NCBI GenBank assembly: GCA_013423385.1
Contig: BLZA01000046.1
Location: forward strand, 1-64,000
Origin: Naganishia liquefaciens
Taxonomy: Eukaryota; Basidiomycota; Tremellomycetes; Filobasidiales; Filobasidiaceae
Length of the DNA stretch: 64,000 bases
Direction: 5' to 3'
The notes beneath the pieces were generated by a model. That model did no database searches. It was not told where the DNA came from and saw only the letters and a list, made by a program, of their open reading frames with translations. Both the position numbers and the translations under genes were made by a program. Of the stretch, positions 9,128 to 19,574 are shown in pieces. Numbering within the stretch: the stretch's first letter is position 1; each line of letters starts with the position of its first letter.

Positions 9128-11680
9128 ATGTCCTCGTCCGAATCCGAGACCGAGTACCAGTCTCCGTCCACCGGTGGCTCCAAGATCCGATGCTTCGAAT
9201 CAAGCAAAGATTATCCCTTGTGGTCCAAGCGCATCATGAATCACTTGATGGGCGCTGGTCTCGAGTCCGCTATCATTCCGTCCGACGAAACCAAAGCGAC
9301 TACACCATCCGCCAAAGCTATCGAGAAAGGCGAACGAATCAATCGCAAGGCGTTCACCTTCATCTACGCTCGACTTCACGACAACGTTTTAATTGAACTG
9401 TCGCCTGAAGTCTCCAACCCTGCAAAACCGAATGCTATGGCTTTATGGCAGGAGCTTGGAGAGAAGTACGGAGGGGGAGCAATGCACGAGTTGGTGTCGA
9501 CAATCGATGTCGTTCTCAGTACTCGAGTTGCCGAAGGTGAAGACCCCCGAGACAAGTTGAACGACATGCGGAGCGCTTTTCTCAAGCTTAACGCCAACAG
9601 TATTCCTCTCGACGACAAGTTCTTCGCTCTTATCATCCTCAAAGCACTTCCGGAAACGTACGCCGCCACGATTCAAGTCCTTTTCGCCCAACCAGACTTA
9701 TCTTCAACCAAAGTTATCACCTCCGCGTGTAACTATTGGAACATGAGGACTAAAACCAAGGAGGATGAGTCGACAGTCGCATTTACTGCACGCAAGAACC
9801 TCAATAAAAGCACAAACCGAAACACCGGTTTCGTCAATTCGAATTCACCTGGTACTTTCCACTGTATCTATCATCCTGGAGCGAATTCCCACAACATCGT
9901 CGACTGTCGAAAGGCGAAACAACTTGCTCAGTCGAACGGTCGAAACTCGCAATCTTCGAATGGTGCGACTGCCAACGTCGCGACTATTGAAGATGTGATG
10001 TCATATGCGACAGCATACATCGTTGGACAAGGTAGATCTGGTCGTAAGACTGAATTTTATCTGGACTCAGGCGCGTCCGGTCACTTGACCTGCGACAAGG
10101 AGCTTCTCGTCAATCCAGTTCCTTATCGCTCAGCTGTCACTATCGGCGACGGTTCGCAACTTTATTCAACACCTAAAGGATCGATTCGCGTCACCGATTC
10201 CATCAAAGTCGACAACGCCCTTTACGTCCCCGGCCTCGCCTGCAATTTATTGTCGGTTCGAGAACTTCTTTCCGGTCCGTTCAAAGTCCGATTCGACAAA
10301 GATCAAGCCGTCATTTTGAATGAAACTTGTCAATCGGTACTCGGAACAGCCGCATTCGAACGACACAATGGAACCTACACCCTTCGTGCAAGTCCTTCTG
10401 TTCCTTCCGCCATGCTTGCCACATCAACTGACTACGTCCTGAACTGGCATAACAGATTGGGTCACCTTCACTTTGGTGAAGTAGTCAAGTTGGGTAAAGC
10501 TGGATGGTTGGATAAGGATTGGGAATCAAAATATACATTTGCAAATGTCAATTCAGATGAATATATTTGTGAACCTTGCATATTGGGAAAGGGAGCGCGA
10601 CAAGCCTCACACCGTACCGACGAGCGAAGAAAGGGACATGTCCATACCGACCTTTGGGGACCCGCGCGAACGCCAACCATCAATGGAGCACGGTACATGC
10701 TTACCTGCTATGATGATTACTCTCGTCGAACCCAAGTCTTCTTCTTGAAAAAGAAATCCGACGCGTTGGCAGCTTTCGCCGATTACATCAAGCTTGTCGA
10801 GAATCATTGCCAAACGACGATCAAAACTGTTCGGTCCGATAATGGAGGAGAGTTTACCTCTGCTCGTTTTGCTGCTTTGCTCGCTCGAAATGGTATTGAA
10901 CCCATGCCAATTCCTGCCGATGCACATGCACAAAACGGAAGGGTAGAGCGTCAGCATCTCACCATTTTCAACACGGTGCGAACGCTTCTCATTCACTTGG
11001 GTTTACCGGACAGATTCTGGGGCGAAGCTGCTTCGTATGCTGTTCATCTACGAAATCATCTGCCCTTGTCGAACTCGAGCGCAACACCTATGTCGATGTG
11101 GACAGGCAAACCAAGCAGGCCTCTGTCGTCATTCCAACCTTTTGGGTCGACAGTGTATGTCAGAGATCATACTCAGACGAATAAACTCAAGCCACGCTAC
11201 CTCAAAGCGACCCTGTTGGGTTGGAGGCCTCTGAGTGCTTCCAGTGTCAAGTTTTGGCACCGTGAAACCAATTTCTTTGGCTATTCACGCGATGTTGTTC
11301 ATGGTTTACCTGTTAAATCAAACAATGAAACGTCGAATCTCAATCAATCTGTGATTCCGGCTCAAGAATCGGTCAGAGAAATCGCTCCCAGTTTGGAAAA
11401 TCAGGTCAGAAACGATTCGACTATCGCAAACAACTCGGGAGACCACCCTGAACATTCACCTGTTCAATCTCCTCGATACCAGCAAAGTGAATTGGAAGAG
11501 GACGACGTCGATGCTCATCTTTCCGGAAGCCCTGAAGAACGTACTCCTGAACCAGCACTCCCTCCTGCTTCAACAAAATCGGTGAAACCCTTCACAAAAG
11601 CCAAACCGAAAGACCGAAAGGGCATCAGCTACGAAATTGTAGCGGTAGATGAGGATCGTCCGATCCTCATAACGAGTTAA
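9128..11680 (+). CDS. Copia Gag-protease-integrase region
   Basis: I place the start at ATG 9128 (MSSSESETEYQSP) because it follows the LTR and primer site and begins the Gag homology (DYPLWSKRIMNHLM). A zinc-binding motif CIYHPGANSHNIVDC follows, then the protease active site LDSGASGHLTC. The integrase has an HHCC zinc domain (WHNRLGHLH and CEPCILGKG) and the catalytic triad D (HTDLWG), D (VRSDNGGEF) and E (NGRVERQ). A short integrase C-terminal region and an acidic, Ser/Pro-rich stretch follow. These parts make the particle, process the polyprotein and insert the cDNA. Confidence 0.92.
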   Translation: MSSSESETEYQSPSTGGSKIRCFESSKDYPLWSKRIMNHLMGAGLESAIIPSDETKATTPSAKAIEKGERINRKAFTFIYARLHDNVLIELSPEVSNPAKPNAMALWQELGEKYGGGAMHELVSTIDVVLSTRVAEGEDPRDKLNDMRSAFLKLNANSIPLDDKFFALIILKALPETYAATIQVLFAQPDLSSTKVITSACNYWNMRTKTKEDESTVAFTARKNLNKSTNRNTGFVNSNSPGTFHCIYHPGANSHNIVDCRKAKQLAQSNGRNSQSSNGATANVATIEDVMSYATAYIVGQGRSGRKTEFYLDSGASGHLTCDKELLVNPVPYRSAVTIGDGSQLYSTPKGSIRVTDSIKVDNALYVPGLACNLLSVRELLSGPFKVRFDKDQAVILNETCQSVLGTAAFERHNGTYTLRASPSVPSAMLATSTDYVLNWHNRLGHLHFGEVVKLGKAGWLDKDWESKYTFANVNSDEYICEPCILGKGARQASHRTDERRKGHVHTDLWGPARTPTINGARYMLTCYDDYSRRTQVFFLKKKSDALAAFADYIKLVENHCQTTIKTVRSDNGGEFTSARFAALLARNGIEPMPIPADAHAQNGRVERQHLTIFNTVRTLLIHLGLPDRFWGEAASYAVHLRNHLPLSNSSATPMSMWTGKPSRPLSSFQPFGSTVYVRDHTQTNKLKPRYLKATLLGWRPLSASSVKFWHRETNFFGYSRDVVHGLPVKSNNETSNLNQSVIPAQESVREIAPSLENQVRNDSTIANNSGDHPEHSPVQSPRYQQSELEEDDVDAHLSGSPEERTPEPALPPASTKSVKPFTKAKPKDRKGISYEIVAVDEDRPILITS

Positions 11681-11904
11681 CTCAGCTCGTTCCAACTTCT
11701 TTCATCAATGAGGACGGTCGAAGGGTCCTCACAAGAAACCGAAAAGGTTTAAAAGCCACTACAAACGAGTCAAATGAAGTTTATGAAGAGGTTGAAACCA
11801 CAGTCACACGGGTCGCGCTGCTTGCCCGTGCGGACACGCAGGTCCCTCAAACCTATCTTCAAGCTCGAGAGTCTGGTGAATGGCCTGAATGGCAGATTGC
11901 CATC

Positions 11905-13401
11905 ATGGAGGAACTTCGAAAAATGGATAAATACGACGTTTGGGAAGTCGTTACTCGAACAAAAGACATGCGAATCCTTCGAGCAAAATGGGTTTTCACT
12001 CGCAAGATCGATGGCTCGACCGGTCTTCCGTCAACTTTCAAGGCTCGTTGGGTTGCCAAAGGCTTTCACCAAATTGAAGGTGTTGATTTCAATGAAATCT
12101 TCTCTTCAGTCGCTCATAAAGACAGTATTCGAGTCTTTTTGGCATTGGTAAACTACCTCGATCTCGAATGCGATCAAGTCGATATCGTTGCAGCTTTTCT
12201 CAATGGCGAACTCAAAGAAGTCATCTTCATGGAGCCTCCTGAGGGTAGCGATATTCCTGCAGGATCGGTTCTTCGGTTGAAGAAATCCCTGTACGGGTTG
12301 AAGCAATCGCCCCGATGTTTTAATGTCGCATTGGACGAATACCTGAAGTCAGAAGGTTTCGCTCCAAGTCAAGCAGACCCCTGTTTGTACACGTTTAACG
12401 ACGGAAACGACTTCATGATGCTCGCGGTACATGTCGACGATCAACTTATTGCCAGCAACAATCGGTCAACTCTCGACGCCTTCAAGAAACGACTCAATCA
12501 ACGTTTCGAGTGCAAGGATCAAGGACCCGTTAGCTACTTCTTAGGCATTAACGTTGTCCGAGATCGCGAAACACGTAAATTATCGATTAGTCAAGAGCAT
12601 TACCTAGAGGGGTTGTTGCGAAAGTTTGACATGGACAAGTCGCATGGATCTCGGATCGCACTTCCTACAACCTTCAAGCCAGTTCCGGCAACTGATGCTG
12701 AGTTTGAGGAAGCACGACACCTTGATTATCCGCAAATCGTCGGTTCTGTCATGTACGCTGCCACCATTTCGCGTCCCGACCTTGCCTATCCCGCTGGCGT
12801 CCTCGCTCGGTTTATCGGGAAGTGGTCATTGTCGCACTACAAGGCTGCAAAGCACCTCTTGCGGTACATTCGTGGTACTACCGACCTGTGTCTGACCTTT
12901 GACGCAGAGGCTGGCAAAAGAATCATTCTTGGTTATGCCGATGCTGATTGGGGAGGATGTCTGGACACCCGAAGGTCTACAACGGGATACCTTTTCAAAA
13001 CCTTCGGGGGTTTAGTCGCATGGAAAAGCAGGCGACAACCTACCGTCGCGTTGTCAACCGCCGAAGCAGAGATCATGGCTAGTGTCGATGCTGCAAAGCA
13101 GGCCGTTTGGCTTAAACGACTTCTATCCGATTTAAATATCTCTCTTGATGGACCTGTTGAGATTTTCAACGACAACATGGGCGCGATTCAACTTTCTCAA
13201 CATCCCGGAAGTCACGACCGCACCAAACACATCGACATGCGACACCTTTGGCTTCGCGAACGAGTCGCCGACGAGACCGTCAAGATGCAGTACATCCCAA
13301 CAAACGACAATGTGGCCGACACTTTAACGAAATCGCTGCCAATTGTCAAGTCAGAACCCTTCGCTGTAGCTCTGGGACTTCGTCGAGTTCCGCTGCTGTA
13401 G
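11905..13401 (+). CDS. Copia reverse transcriptase-RNase H region
   Basis: Reverse transcriptase of the RVT_2 (Copia) type: AKWVFTRKIDGSTG, FKARWVAKGFHQIEGVDF, VDIVAAFLNGEL, SLYGLKQSPRCF and the polymerase signature VHVDDQL, where Ty1/Copia members usually show YVDD. RNase H follows with YADADWGGC, STTGYLF, STAEAEIMA and KHIDMRHLWLRE. The region ends just before the polypurine tract and the 3' LTR. It reads as one long open stretch with all expected motifs in order. Confidence 0.92.
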   Translation: MEELRKMDKYDVWEVVTRTKDMRILRAKWVFTRKIDGSTGLPSTFKARWVAKGFHQIEGVDFNEIFSSVAHKDSIRVFLALVNYLDLECDQVDIVAAFLNGELKEVIFMEPPEGSDIPAGSVLRLKKSLYGLKQSPRCFNVALDEYLKSEGFAPSQADPCLYTFNDGNDFMMLAVHVDDQLIASNNRSTLDAFKKRLNQRFECKDQGPVSYFLGINVVRDRETRKLSISQEHYLEGLLRKFDMDKSHGSRIALPTTFKPVPATDAEFEEARHLDYPQIVGSVMYAATISRPDLAYPAGVLARFIGKWSLSHYKAAKHLLRYIRGTTDLCLTFDAEAGKRIILGYADADWGGCLDTRRSTTGYLFKTFGGLVAWKSRRQPTVALSTAEAEIMASVDAAKQAVWLKRLLSDLNISLDGPVEIFNDNMGAIQLSQHPGSHDRTKHIDMRHLWLRERVADETVKMQYIPTNDNVADTLTKSLPIVKSEPFAVALGLRRVPLL

Positions 13402-13411
13402 AGATGTCAGC

Positions 13412-13826
13412 GAGGGGGGGTGTCGTGATTAATGATGTCACCACTGTTAGTCACCACTGGTAGTCACCTCACCGGTATCTGTTCAGTCGCATTACCGGTA
13501 TCGGCTTAGTCACACCACCGGGAAAGCCGGTATTCATTTCACATCATCACATCACCGCTCGGTTCGCTTCACCTCGCCTCAATGCGCTTTTCACTCAACT
13601 GCTGGAACATTCGACAGCAAGTCAAGGTATATAGTCATCCTGTAGATAATTTCCCCTTACACACCTTTGAACGGCCAGACGTTGCTCTGGCAGGTAAATT
13701 GATTCTTGGTTCATTCGTTGGCGAACAACCATTCACCTGTAAATCAATTACCGTTCATAGGTAAATTGATTCTTGGTTCATTCGTTGGCGAACAACCATT
13801 CACCTGTAAATCAATTACCGTTCATA
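13412..13826 (+). repeat. Polypurine tract and 3' LTR of the Copia element
   Basis: A GAGGGGGGG tract at 13412-13420 is the plus-strand primer site. The LTR proper is 13421-13826, 406 bp, identical in layout to the 5' LTR but with two 67-bp units (starting 13692 and 13759). It ends at TTCATA, followed by the target duplication TAGGC at 13827-13831. Confidence 0.95.
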
Positions 13827-14308
13827 TAGGCCGCATCGTAATGAAAGATCTGCTGGACTGGCGGTCACCGGGAGACCATTCGCTGAATCAGTTGTTTGCG
13901 TGCAAACTGATCCAGCCCTACATCCCCGATCGGCCGGCCAACATGGGACCTCCATTCGAGTGGACGTTTCCTGAGGTGGATCACGAGGATATTATGTACA
14001 GACTCGTAACGGCCTCGCTTGGCTTGCCTTACGGGAGATGCAAGGAGGCCAAACTGGAGCTAATGCTCTCGCTCGAATACTCACCATGCATCGACCTATT
14101 CACTCCTTCCATCGCGCGTGTCCGGGAGAAAGCACCCGCCCCAACCCTAGAGGAGCGCGTGCGAACAAGCCGTATCCACGGGCATCAATACGTGACAATG
14201 TGCACAGCACGCAACACGGCCGACTATGGATGCTCACTGCTTGAAGCAGCTTTCGTACAGCGGGGCCTCCATCCATCCTGGAGGTCGTTGGGATTTGGGT
14301 CCAGCTGA
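13827..14308 (+). pseudogene. HET-domain protein gene, 3' portion
   Basis: Downstream half of the HET gene. Reading continues from the TAGGC duplication as GRIVMKDLLDWRSPGDHS, in the same phase as the upstream half when the Copia element and one duplication copy are discounted. The frame continues to a stop at 14306-14308. The segment contains MGPPFEWTFPEVDHED and VTMCTARNTADYG, compositionally like the C-terminal half of HET proteins, but no named domain is visible. Confidence 0.7.
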
Positions 14309-14319
14309 AGTACACGTCT

Positions 14320-14529
14320 ATGAATGACGTGCAAGCTCTGGCGCCGCCGTTTGGGAGAGATGCGCTGCTGGGTGGACAACTTGAGGGTGCGGAGTATCAG
14401 ACAGGTGATGAGCTGTACAATTACCTGATGCATGAGGTTCCACGTAGCACCGCGGAAGAGGCCTTGCTCTGGGACGGACATGGTACTTATATGGAACTTT
14501 CAGCTCTGTCTGCCAAACAAGAGGGGTAG
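14320..14529 (+). pseudogene. Unknown frame, perhaps HET gene tail
   Basis: A 69-codon frame in a different phase from the preceding HET segment, with LYNYLMHEVPRSTAEEALLW. Its closeness (12 bp) and strand suggest it is the continued C-terminus of the HET gene after another frame change. It has no recognised domain. It could equally be a chance open frame. Confidence 0.3.
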
Positions 14530-14592
14530 AAAAGGGAGCAAGACCAGGGAAAACAGGATCGGAGGAAAGGAACCTGCCTGCGCCTGGGTGCT

Positions 14593-14802
14593 GTGCTGAT
14601 CATTGCGTTCACGCTTTCTGCGTACTGGATCAGTGTGCAGGAGGCTGCACACAAACGACACGCTGAAAGAACCCCGGCACATCCTGAAGCAACGGGAAGG
14701 CGTGGTGGCTTTGATGGCGGTGGAGATGGACGCGGTGAAGGCAGCCGTGGTGGCGGCCGTGGTGGTTTCGGTATTGACCGAGGGAGCCGTGGCAGTGGTT
14801 GA
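14593..14802 (+). pseudogene. Small frame with membrane segment and RGG-rich tail
   Basis: A hydrophobic stretch (LIIAFTLSAYWISV) that could span a membrane is followed by a Gly/Arg-rich tail (GRRGGFDGGGDGRGEGSRGG). The Gly-rich coding continues past the stop in the same frame to about 14865, so the original frame was probably longer. RGG tails bind RNA in many proteins, but no RNA-binding domain accompanies this one. Function unknown. Confidence 0.3.
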
Positions 14803-14865
14803 GGTGGCGGCGGCTGTAGTGGGTTCGGTGGTCGTGGTCGTGGTGTTGCTCAGTTCAGCATGTCA

Positions 14866-16254
14866 TCGGGTCCATCGAGTAGACAGATTCTTGTTACTGG
14901 CTCTTTGCCCGTCTACGGCCCACAGCAACCCAAGAAACGTTACCGGCGTTCTTGGTGGGGCAAAGAAGGTCACCTTCAACTAAGCGGTGATTGTTTGCCC
15001 ATCCTCCAACCCACGCTCTATGGGGAGCTTCAGGCTGTTTGTCCGCTCCCTCCATTATCCCTCCAGGCTGTTTCGGCGAAGTGCTTGTGCTTTCATGTTA
15101 ATGGCATACCTAGCTTTATGTACCGATATGTGGTGTCCATTTAAAATTCGACTCGCAAAACGTTGGGCGTGCGAATCCATCTTGCCCCTGGTTCTTTATC
15201 GGGTACTCCCTATAGTATCTTCCCTGTTTTTCCTGGGCGCGGAAGAAGAAAGGCTGTCTTTTGACTGTCAGAGGTTGAACAACGGCTTGTATCGAGTTTG
15301 GTGCAGTACTTTTGCCGACTTCACCAAAGGACAGCTTGTCTTTTTGCGGTTCCGTGATCGGAACCTGAGCGGAGCTTCAGCGATGAAGAATAACCGCAGA
15401 TAGCTGTCCCATATGTCCCGTGTCCTTGTCCGTGTTGATGTCTCGTGTTCCGGCCTGATACTCCTCCCTCCCTCCCTTCCCAAGGCTCTCGGCAGTACAC
15501 AGAGGGTCTCATTCATCCAGTTCAGCGACGCCTGCGAGTTCACTGACAGTCACGGTCTTGCCGGTGCTGGTGCTTGTGGTGCCAAGGTCAGAAAAGGCCG
15601 TAGCAGGGTCGATTAACCGCATGAAGGTGGAAGATCGGAAGTCGGACAGCCGCCTTCGTCGTCATCTGTGTCATCATCCGTCGCTGCGGACACAGCTTCC
15701 TATTCGACCTGCGTGCCTTCTAAAGCGAATCTGTAGATGTAGACCCTGTGGATAAGGCAGGGGACCAGTGGCTCAAAGAAAACGAGCTTGAATAAACGCC
15801 ACCATTTTGCAATTGGTTCCGCAAGGAATCAAATGCCACTCGCTATCTTAGGACGTGGCTCAAGTTATGTTGCCTAAAAGGGGCGAGCACCCGCTCGAAA
15901 ACGTCTTGCAGCGTGCCCCGCCTCAAATCTTACCTATATTCCTGTCATATAGGCTTTGCGCACTCCCGAATCCGCCAAATTCTCAGCACCAGATGTCCTG
16001 CTTTACAACTGTACGTACGTCATGGATTCGACTCGGACCCTTCACGAGTGAAGCGGATTCACATTACATGTACAAGTAAACGGCAACCAGGCTCACCTAT
16101 CTCTAATGATTCTTCATCGCCTTTTCGAGGACTTCAACAGCATCAGTGACTCTAGTCCCACTCCTCGTCGAGGGTAAGTTGCTCTCTGTTCCATGTCACG
16201 CTCAACCAGCTAGCAATCTCACGACTACCACCGATTCTGACCCCGCCTCTTACG
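14866..16254. other. No recognisable gene
   Basis: Several overlapping short frames on both strands, none with a domain I know. At 14860-15144 the plus strand reads PQQPKKRYRRSWWGKEG, a basic patch of unknown meaning in the frame of the RGG-rich sequence. The rest looks like decayed sequence. Confidence 0.5.
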
Positions 16255-16450
16255 AGAAGAACGCACTCGAGAGACTCTGATAGGATCTTTGTTTGCGGTT
16301 GATGTATAGAGTTCGTTCACTCCTTCGATCTGCGCGAATCTCTTTGCTACCCAGCGCACCTTCATCCCGTCGAGGTCCCTGTCTCGCCATCAATCTACCG
16401 GGTGCAGAACCACTTAGCACCAATGACGCTCACGGATGGAGAGACAGCCT
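16255..16450 (-). mobile_element. Copia reverse transcriptase fragment, old
   Basis: Minus-strand translation gives GAKWFCTR, IDGETGTS, MKVRWVAKRFAQIEGV and STANKDPIRV. These match in order the start of Copia reverse transcriptase, and the same motifs occur in the complete element at about 11990-12140. The fragment is about 200 bp, clearly broken by several changes and older than the complete element. It abuts the 3' end of the PAD1-like gene and may have truncated it. Confidence 0.8.
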
Positions 16451-16509
16451 GGTAGAGTTGGGGCGCCAGTGAGTAGCTCGCAAAGGATTCCAGTGGGGAT
16501 GACCGGGTA

Positions 16510-17168
16510 CTACATGTTCTCCAGGTGAATGTGTGAAAGCGGCGTCTCCCGCACGACCAACATCAACTTCCTACCCTCTGGCAAAGTCACATCGGCTGCT
16601 CGCGCGATCAGATCGTCGCAGAACCCTATCCGGATCGCTGCCAAAGTCTTCATGCTGCCTGGAAGTCGTCTGGGGGGGGGCTTGAGGTCAACGGAGTGTT
16701 TTGAAAACTTGGCACGGATGCCCAACAAAACCCTTCCATGGAGTGACGATCATGTCATCGTGCAGAAACAAGTCACTCGAGGGACCCGCTGCCATGTCGT
16801 TAATGTTGTAGCTCGCCTGCGCGAGTTCGCGGATCTGGCAGGAGAGGAGGAGGAATGTCAGCCTGAGATGACCTGGAGAGCTCGGCGACAACCACTGAAG
16901 CTTACCTCGCTCGCTGTCATTTCCGTCTCATATTTCAAGGTCGCAATCCCCCATTTGCCCAAGATGACATGTGTCTCTATCCCCAACTCTCGTAGAATCT
17001 GAAGCAGGCGAATTCCTAGGACCGCTCCAGTCGCACCCGCGACTGCCACCACTATCCGTTTCGGCCGGGGTGGTGCAGCCGTATGACTGGAGGTAAGAAA
17101 CGCGGTGTTGAGACAGGTGGCGACGCTCTGAGCAAGGCTTCAGCGGAGAATAAGCTGCAGGTTGACAT
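16510..17168 (-). pseudogene. PAD1: PAD1/UbiX-type flavin prenyltransferase, decayed
   Basis: Minus-strand gene for the UbiX/Pad1 family, which prenylates FMN to make the cofactor of UbiD-type decarboxylases. Visible: RIVVAVAGATGAVLGIRLL (FMN-binding N-terminus), [36 protein letters not shown], and [19 protein letters not shown], nearly the full family core. The likely start is ATG 17168 with a basic, Ser/Pro-rich leader (MSTCSLFSAEALLRASPP) that could target mitochondria. A clean intron at 16835-16905 restores ASEIRELA in frame. Decay: the leader is one base out of frame with the core, the next intron lacks a normal donor, and the last exon after ENM is missing near a Copia fragment. It lies divergent to an FDC1-like gene. 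Confidence 0.88.
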
Positions 17169-17886
17169 TGGTGCTGAGGTTGGAATGCGCTCGCTAACCT
17201 AGAGATGCGATGAGAAGGAGTGGTAGAGGCTAGACAATACGTGATGAGGTAATGAGGTAGTGGTGGCGGGACAGATGGCTTTCGGGCGAACGAGCCATGG
17301 GAGGTCATCACAACCGCAGATCCTTTATAGCGAGGGATACTATATGATGCTGCCGAGTTACAGCTGAGACAGATCTTCGTCAAACAGAAAATCGATAAAT
17401 GATGACAAACGACGAGGAGGTGGTACCTCGCTCGTGCGTTAGAGTATGCGGGTGAGCTATTTTCCGTGCCACAAATAGGAGCCCGAGGACGCGGGCTTTT
17501 AGATCATACCGTCACGGGCGGGACGCGGGCTGGGCCGAGGCAGATAACGATAGACATGCTGACAGTCATGCTCATACCGCCAACTATAAGTAATCTTGTC
17601 ATGATATCCAACGCACAGCAATGACTTGTCCGCCATCATTCCCTCGTACTACCGCGTGAAGGCCCGCGGAGTATGAAGTCACATTCAGAACGCCGACGAC
17701 CGCGTCCGAAAGCTGATATGGCTTGCAGCGATCCTGTGTCTTCAGCAGAGCATAAAAGGACTCGTACCTATCGCCAAGATTCGCGAATGATCGCCAGGTC
17801 TTGTCTCTCATCCATTCCGACATAGCACATTTCATACCTAGAGCAAAAGATGAAGCACAAGAGACTAAACACAACCGCCTCACAAT
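17169..17886. promoter_or_regulatory. Divergent promoter region between PAD1-like and FDC1-like genes
   Basis: About 720 bp separate the start codons of the two divergent genes. A shared bidirectional promoter is plausible because the products work as an enzyme pair. No specific operator or TATA box could be assigned with confidence. Confidence 0.35.
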
Positions 17887-19550
17887 ATGTCAATCAAGTC
17901 GACCACCTACCCCGTGAGTTGTGGCCAGGACCGAAAGACCCGGAATCACCTCTCCTCATGTACTCTACTCGTGTCGGCTTAGACATGGAGTTCCGCAGTT
18001 TTGTGAAGCGCTCGAGCGCGATGGTGACCTCGTTCGAGTGACACAAGAGATCGACCCCATCTTGGATGCCGCAGCCATCACCCGCATCGTCTACGAGAAC
18101 GACGGACCTGCAGCCCTGCTCGAGAACGTCAAAGGCGCTAAGAACGGTCTCTTCCATATACTCGGAGCGCCCAACAGACTCCGCAAGAACCCAAAGATGC
18201 GGTATTCGTGAATGGCACGGCACTTGGGCTTGGAGTAAACCTCTGGGCTGTGTGAAATCTTGGACGAGATAGTGTCTGCTAAACACATGCAGCCGATCCC
18301 TTCAACCGTTGTCGAGACGGGATCCTGTAAGGAAAACAAGGTGAGGAGTGTGATGCGTACCGAATTGAGCTTTATGTCTGAACCGCCGCGTGTTTCAGAA
18401 CCTTCGGCGATGTCGTCGACTTGCTCTCCCTTCCAAGCCCTCTCATCCATCAACAAGACGGTGGCAAGTACATCCACACGAATGGCATGCACGTTGTGCA
18501 GTTTCCCGACGGCAGGTGGACGAACTGGTCGTAAGTCCCTCAGGATCCACCGACTGTCAGGACATCCGGTATCTTGACTGTATGGTCCTCGTCGCAGGAT
18601 CGCTCGAGCCATGATCTCGGACAAGCGACACTTGGTCGGGCTCGTTATCGAATCTCAGCACATTTGGCAGATCTACCAGCTTTGGAAGAAGGAGGGAAAG
18701 AAATGCAAGTGGGCTCAATGCTTGGGTGTTCCACCTGCCGGGATCATGGCCGCCTCCATGCCGATTCGTTAGTAACTCCAGTGGCATGCGGGGTCAGCTG
18801 CACCCGTCTACCGCGCCGCTTCTGACGCACTCCTGTTCAGGCTCCTCCCGCTGGCGGTGTCTCCTAGGCCGGCTACATCGGCGCCTTCACCGGAACCTCC
18901 CTCCCTGTGGTGAGATGCGAAACCAACGACCTCTATGTTCCCGCCAACTCCGAGATTGTGATGGAAGGCACGCTTTCCATCAGTGAGACCAGCCCGGATG
19001 AACCGCCAGTGAACCCTCTTGCAAGGCCTTTCTATACCTACGAGCTAATGTGACCCTTTGCGTGGGTCAGATTCGGCGAGATGCACGGATGTGTCTTCCC
19101 GGGCGACACCAACCAGTGGCCAAATTACCACGTCGATGCCATAACTCACCGTGACGACGCCATTCTGCCCATGTCGGTATACGGTCGTTTGACCGACGAG
19201 ACGGTGAGTTTACTACCCCGCGGCACTGCTGAGATGACAGGACTCTGACATTTAACTGCAGCCTCCAGCACACCATGATCGGATCTCTAGCTGCAGCGAG
19301 ATCGGCTCGTTGTGCAAAGACGCAGGCTTACCTGGATTGAATGCGGGCTGACGCATCGACATGTAACATTTCTATTCCAAAAGGCTTCCCGCTCTTGGGT
19401 ACTCCCGAACAGCTCCGCATTTTCACCCACAAAGCAGGTTACACCATCCACCGTCTCGTGCTCGTCGGGAAAGACATCGAGGTGTTTGACGATAAAGGCG
19501 TCATGTGCGCATTCACCACCAGGTACCGCCCCGGTCACGACGAGGTGAGC
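17887..19550 (+). pseudogene. FDC1: FDC1/UbiD-type decarboxylase, decayed and truncated
   Basis: UbiD-family ferulic acid decarboxylase, which uses prenylated FMN from Pad1 to decarboxylate phenylacrylic acids. Seen in order: [151 protein letters not shown] and [20 protein letters not shown]. Introns with GT-AG ends lie at 18531-18597, 18768-18840, 19009-19070 and 19204-19261. Defects: an early frame change near 17995, an out-of-phase splice near 18340-18400, an in-frame stop near 18870, and loss of the C-terminus where a chromovirus fragment begins. Family assignment is secure; function is lost. Confidence 0.9.
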
Positions 19551-19574
19551 GAATGCACCAACCTCGCCTAGCGC

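Larger units (their letters stand above)
8565..13826 (+). mobile_element. Ty1/Copia LTR retrotransposon, young, nearly whole
   Basis: A complete-looking element: 5' LTR 8565-9037, primer binding site at 9038, Gag about 9128-9960, protease about 10040-10330, integrase about 10430-11300, reverse transcriptase about 11930-12650, RNase H about 12920-13330, a G-rich polypurine tract at 13412-13420 and 3' LTR 13421-13826. The order protease-integrase-RT-RNase H is diagnostic of Copia. The 5-bp target duplication TAGGC flanks it (8560-8564 and 13827-13831). The shared LTR sequence differs at one base that I could see, plus one repeat unit, so the insertion is recent. It looks nearly whole, with about one break in the coding region. 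It sits inside a HET-domain gene. Confidence 0.95.

Noticed and set aside
9376-9691. Minus-strand frames within the Copia gag region.
   Set aside because: They are antisense shadows of the Gag coding sequence.
14603-14983. A 126-codon Val/Ala-rich frame that looks like membrane helices.
   Set aside because: It is the other-frame reading of the Gly/Arg-rich coding stretch, and its composition follows from GGN repeats.
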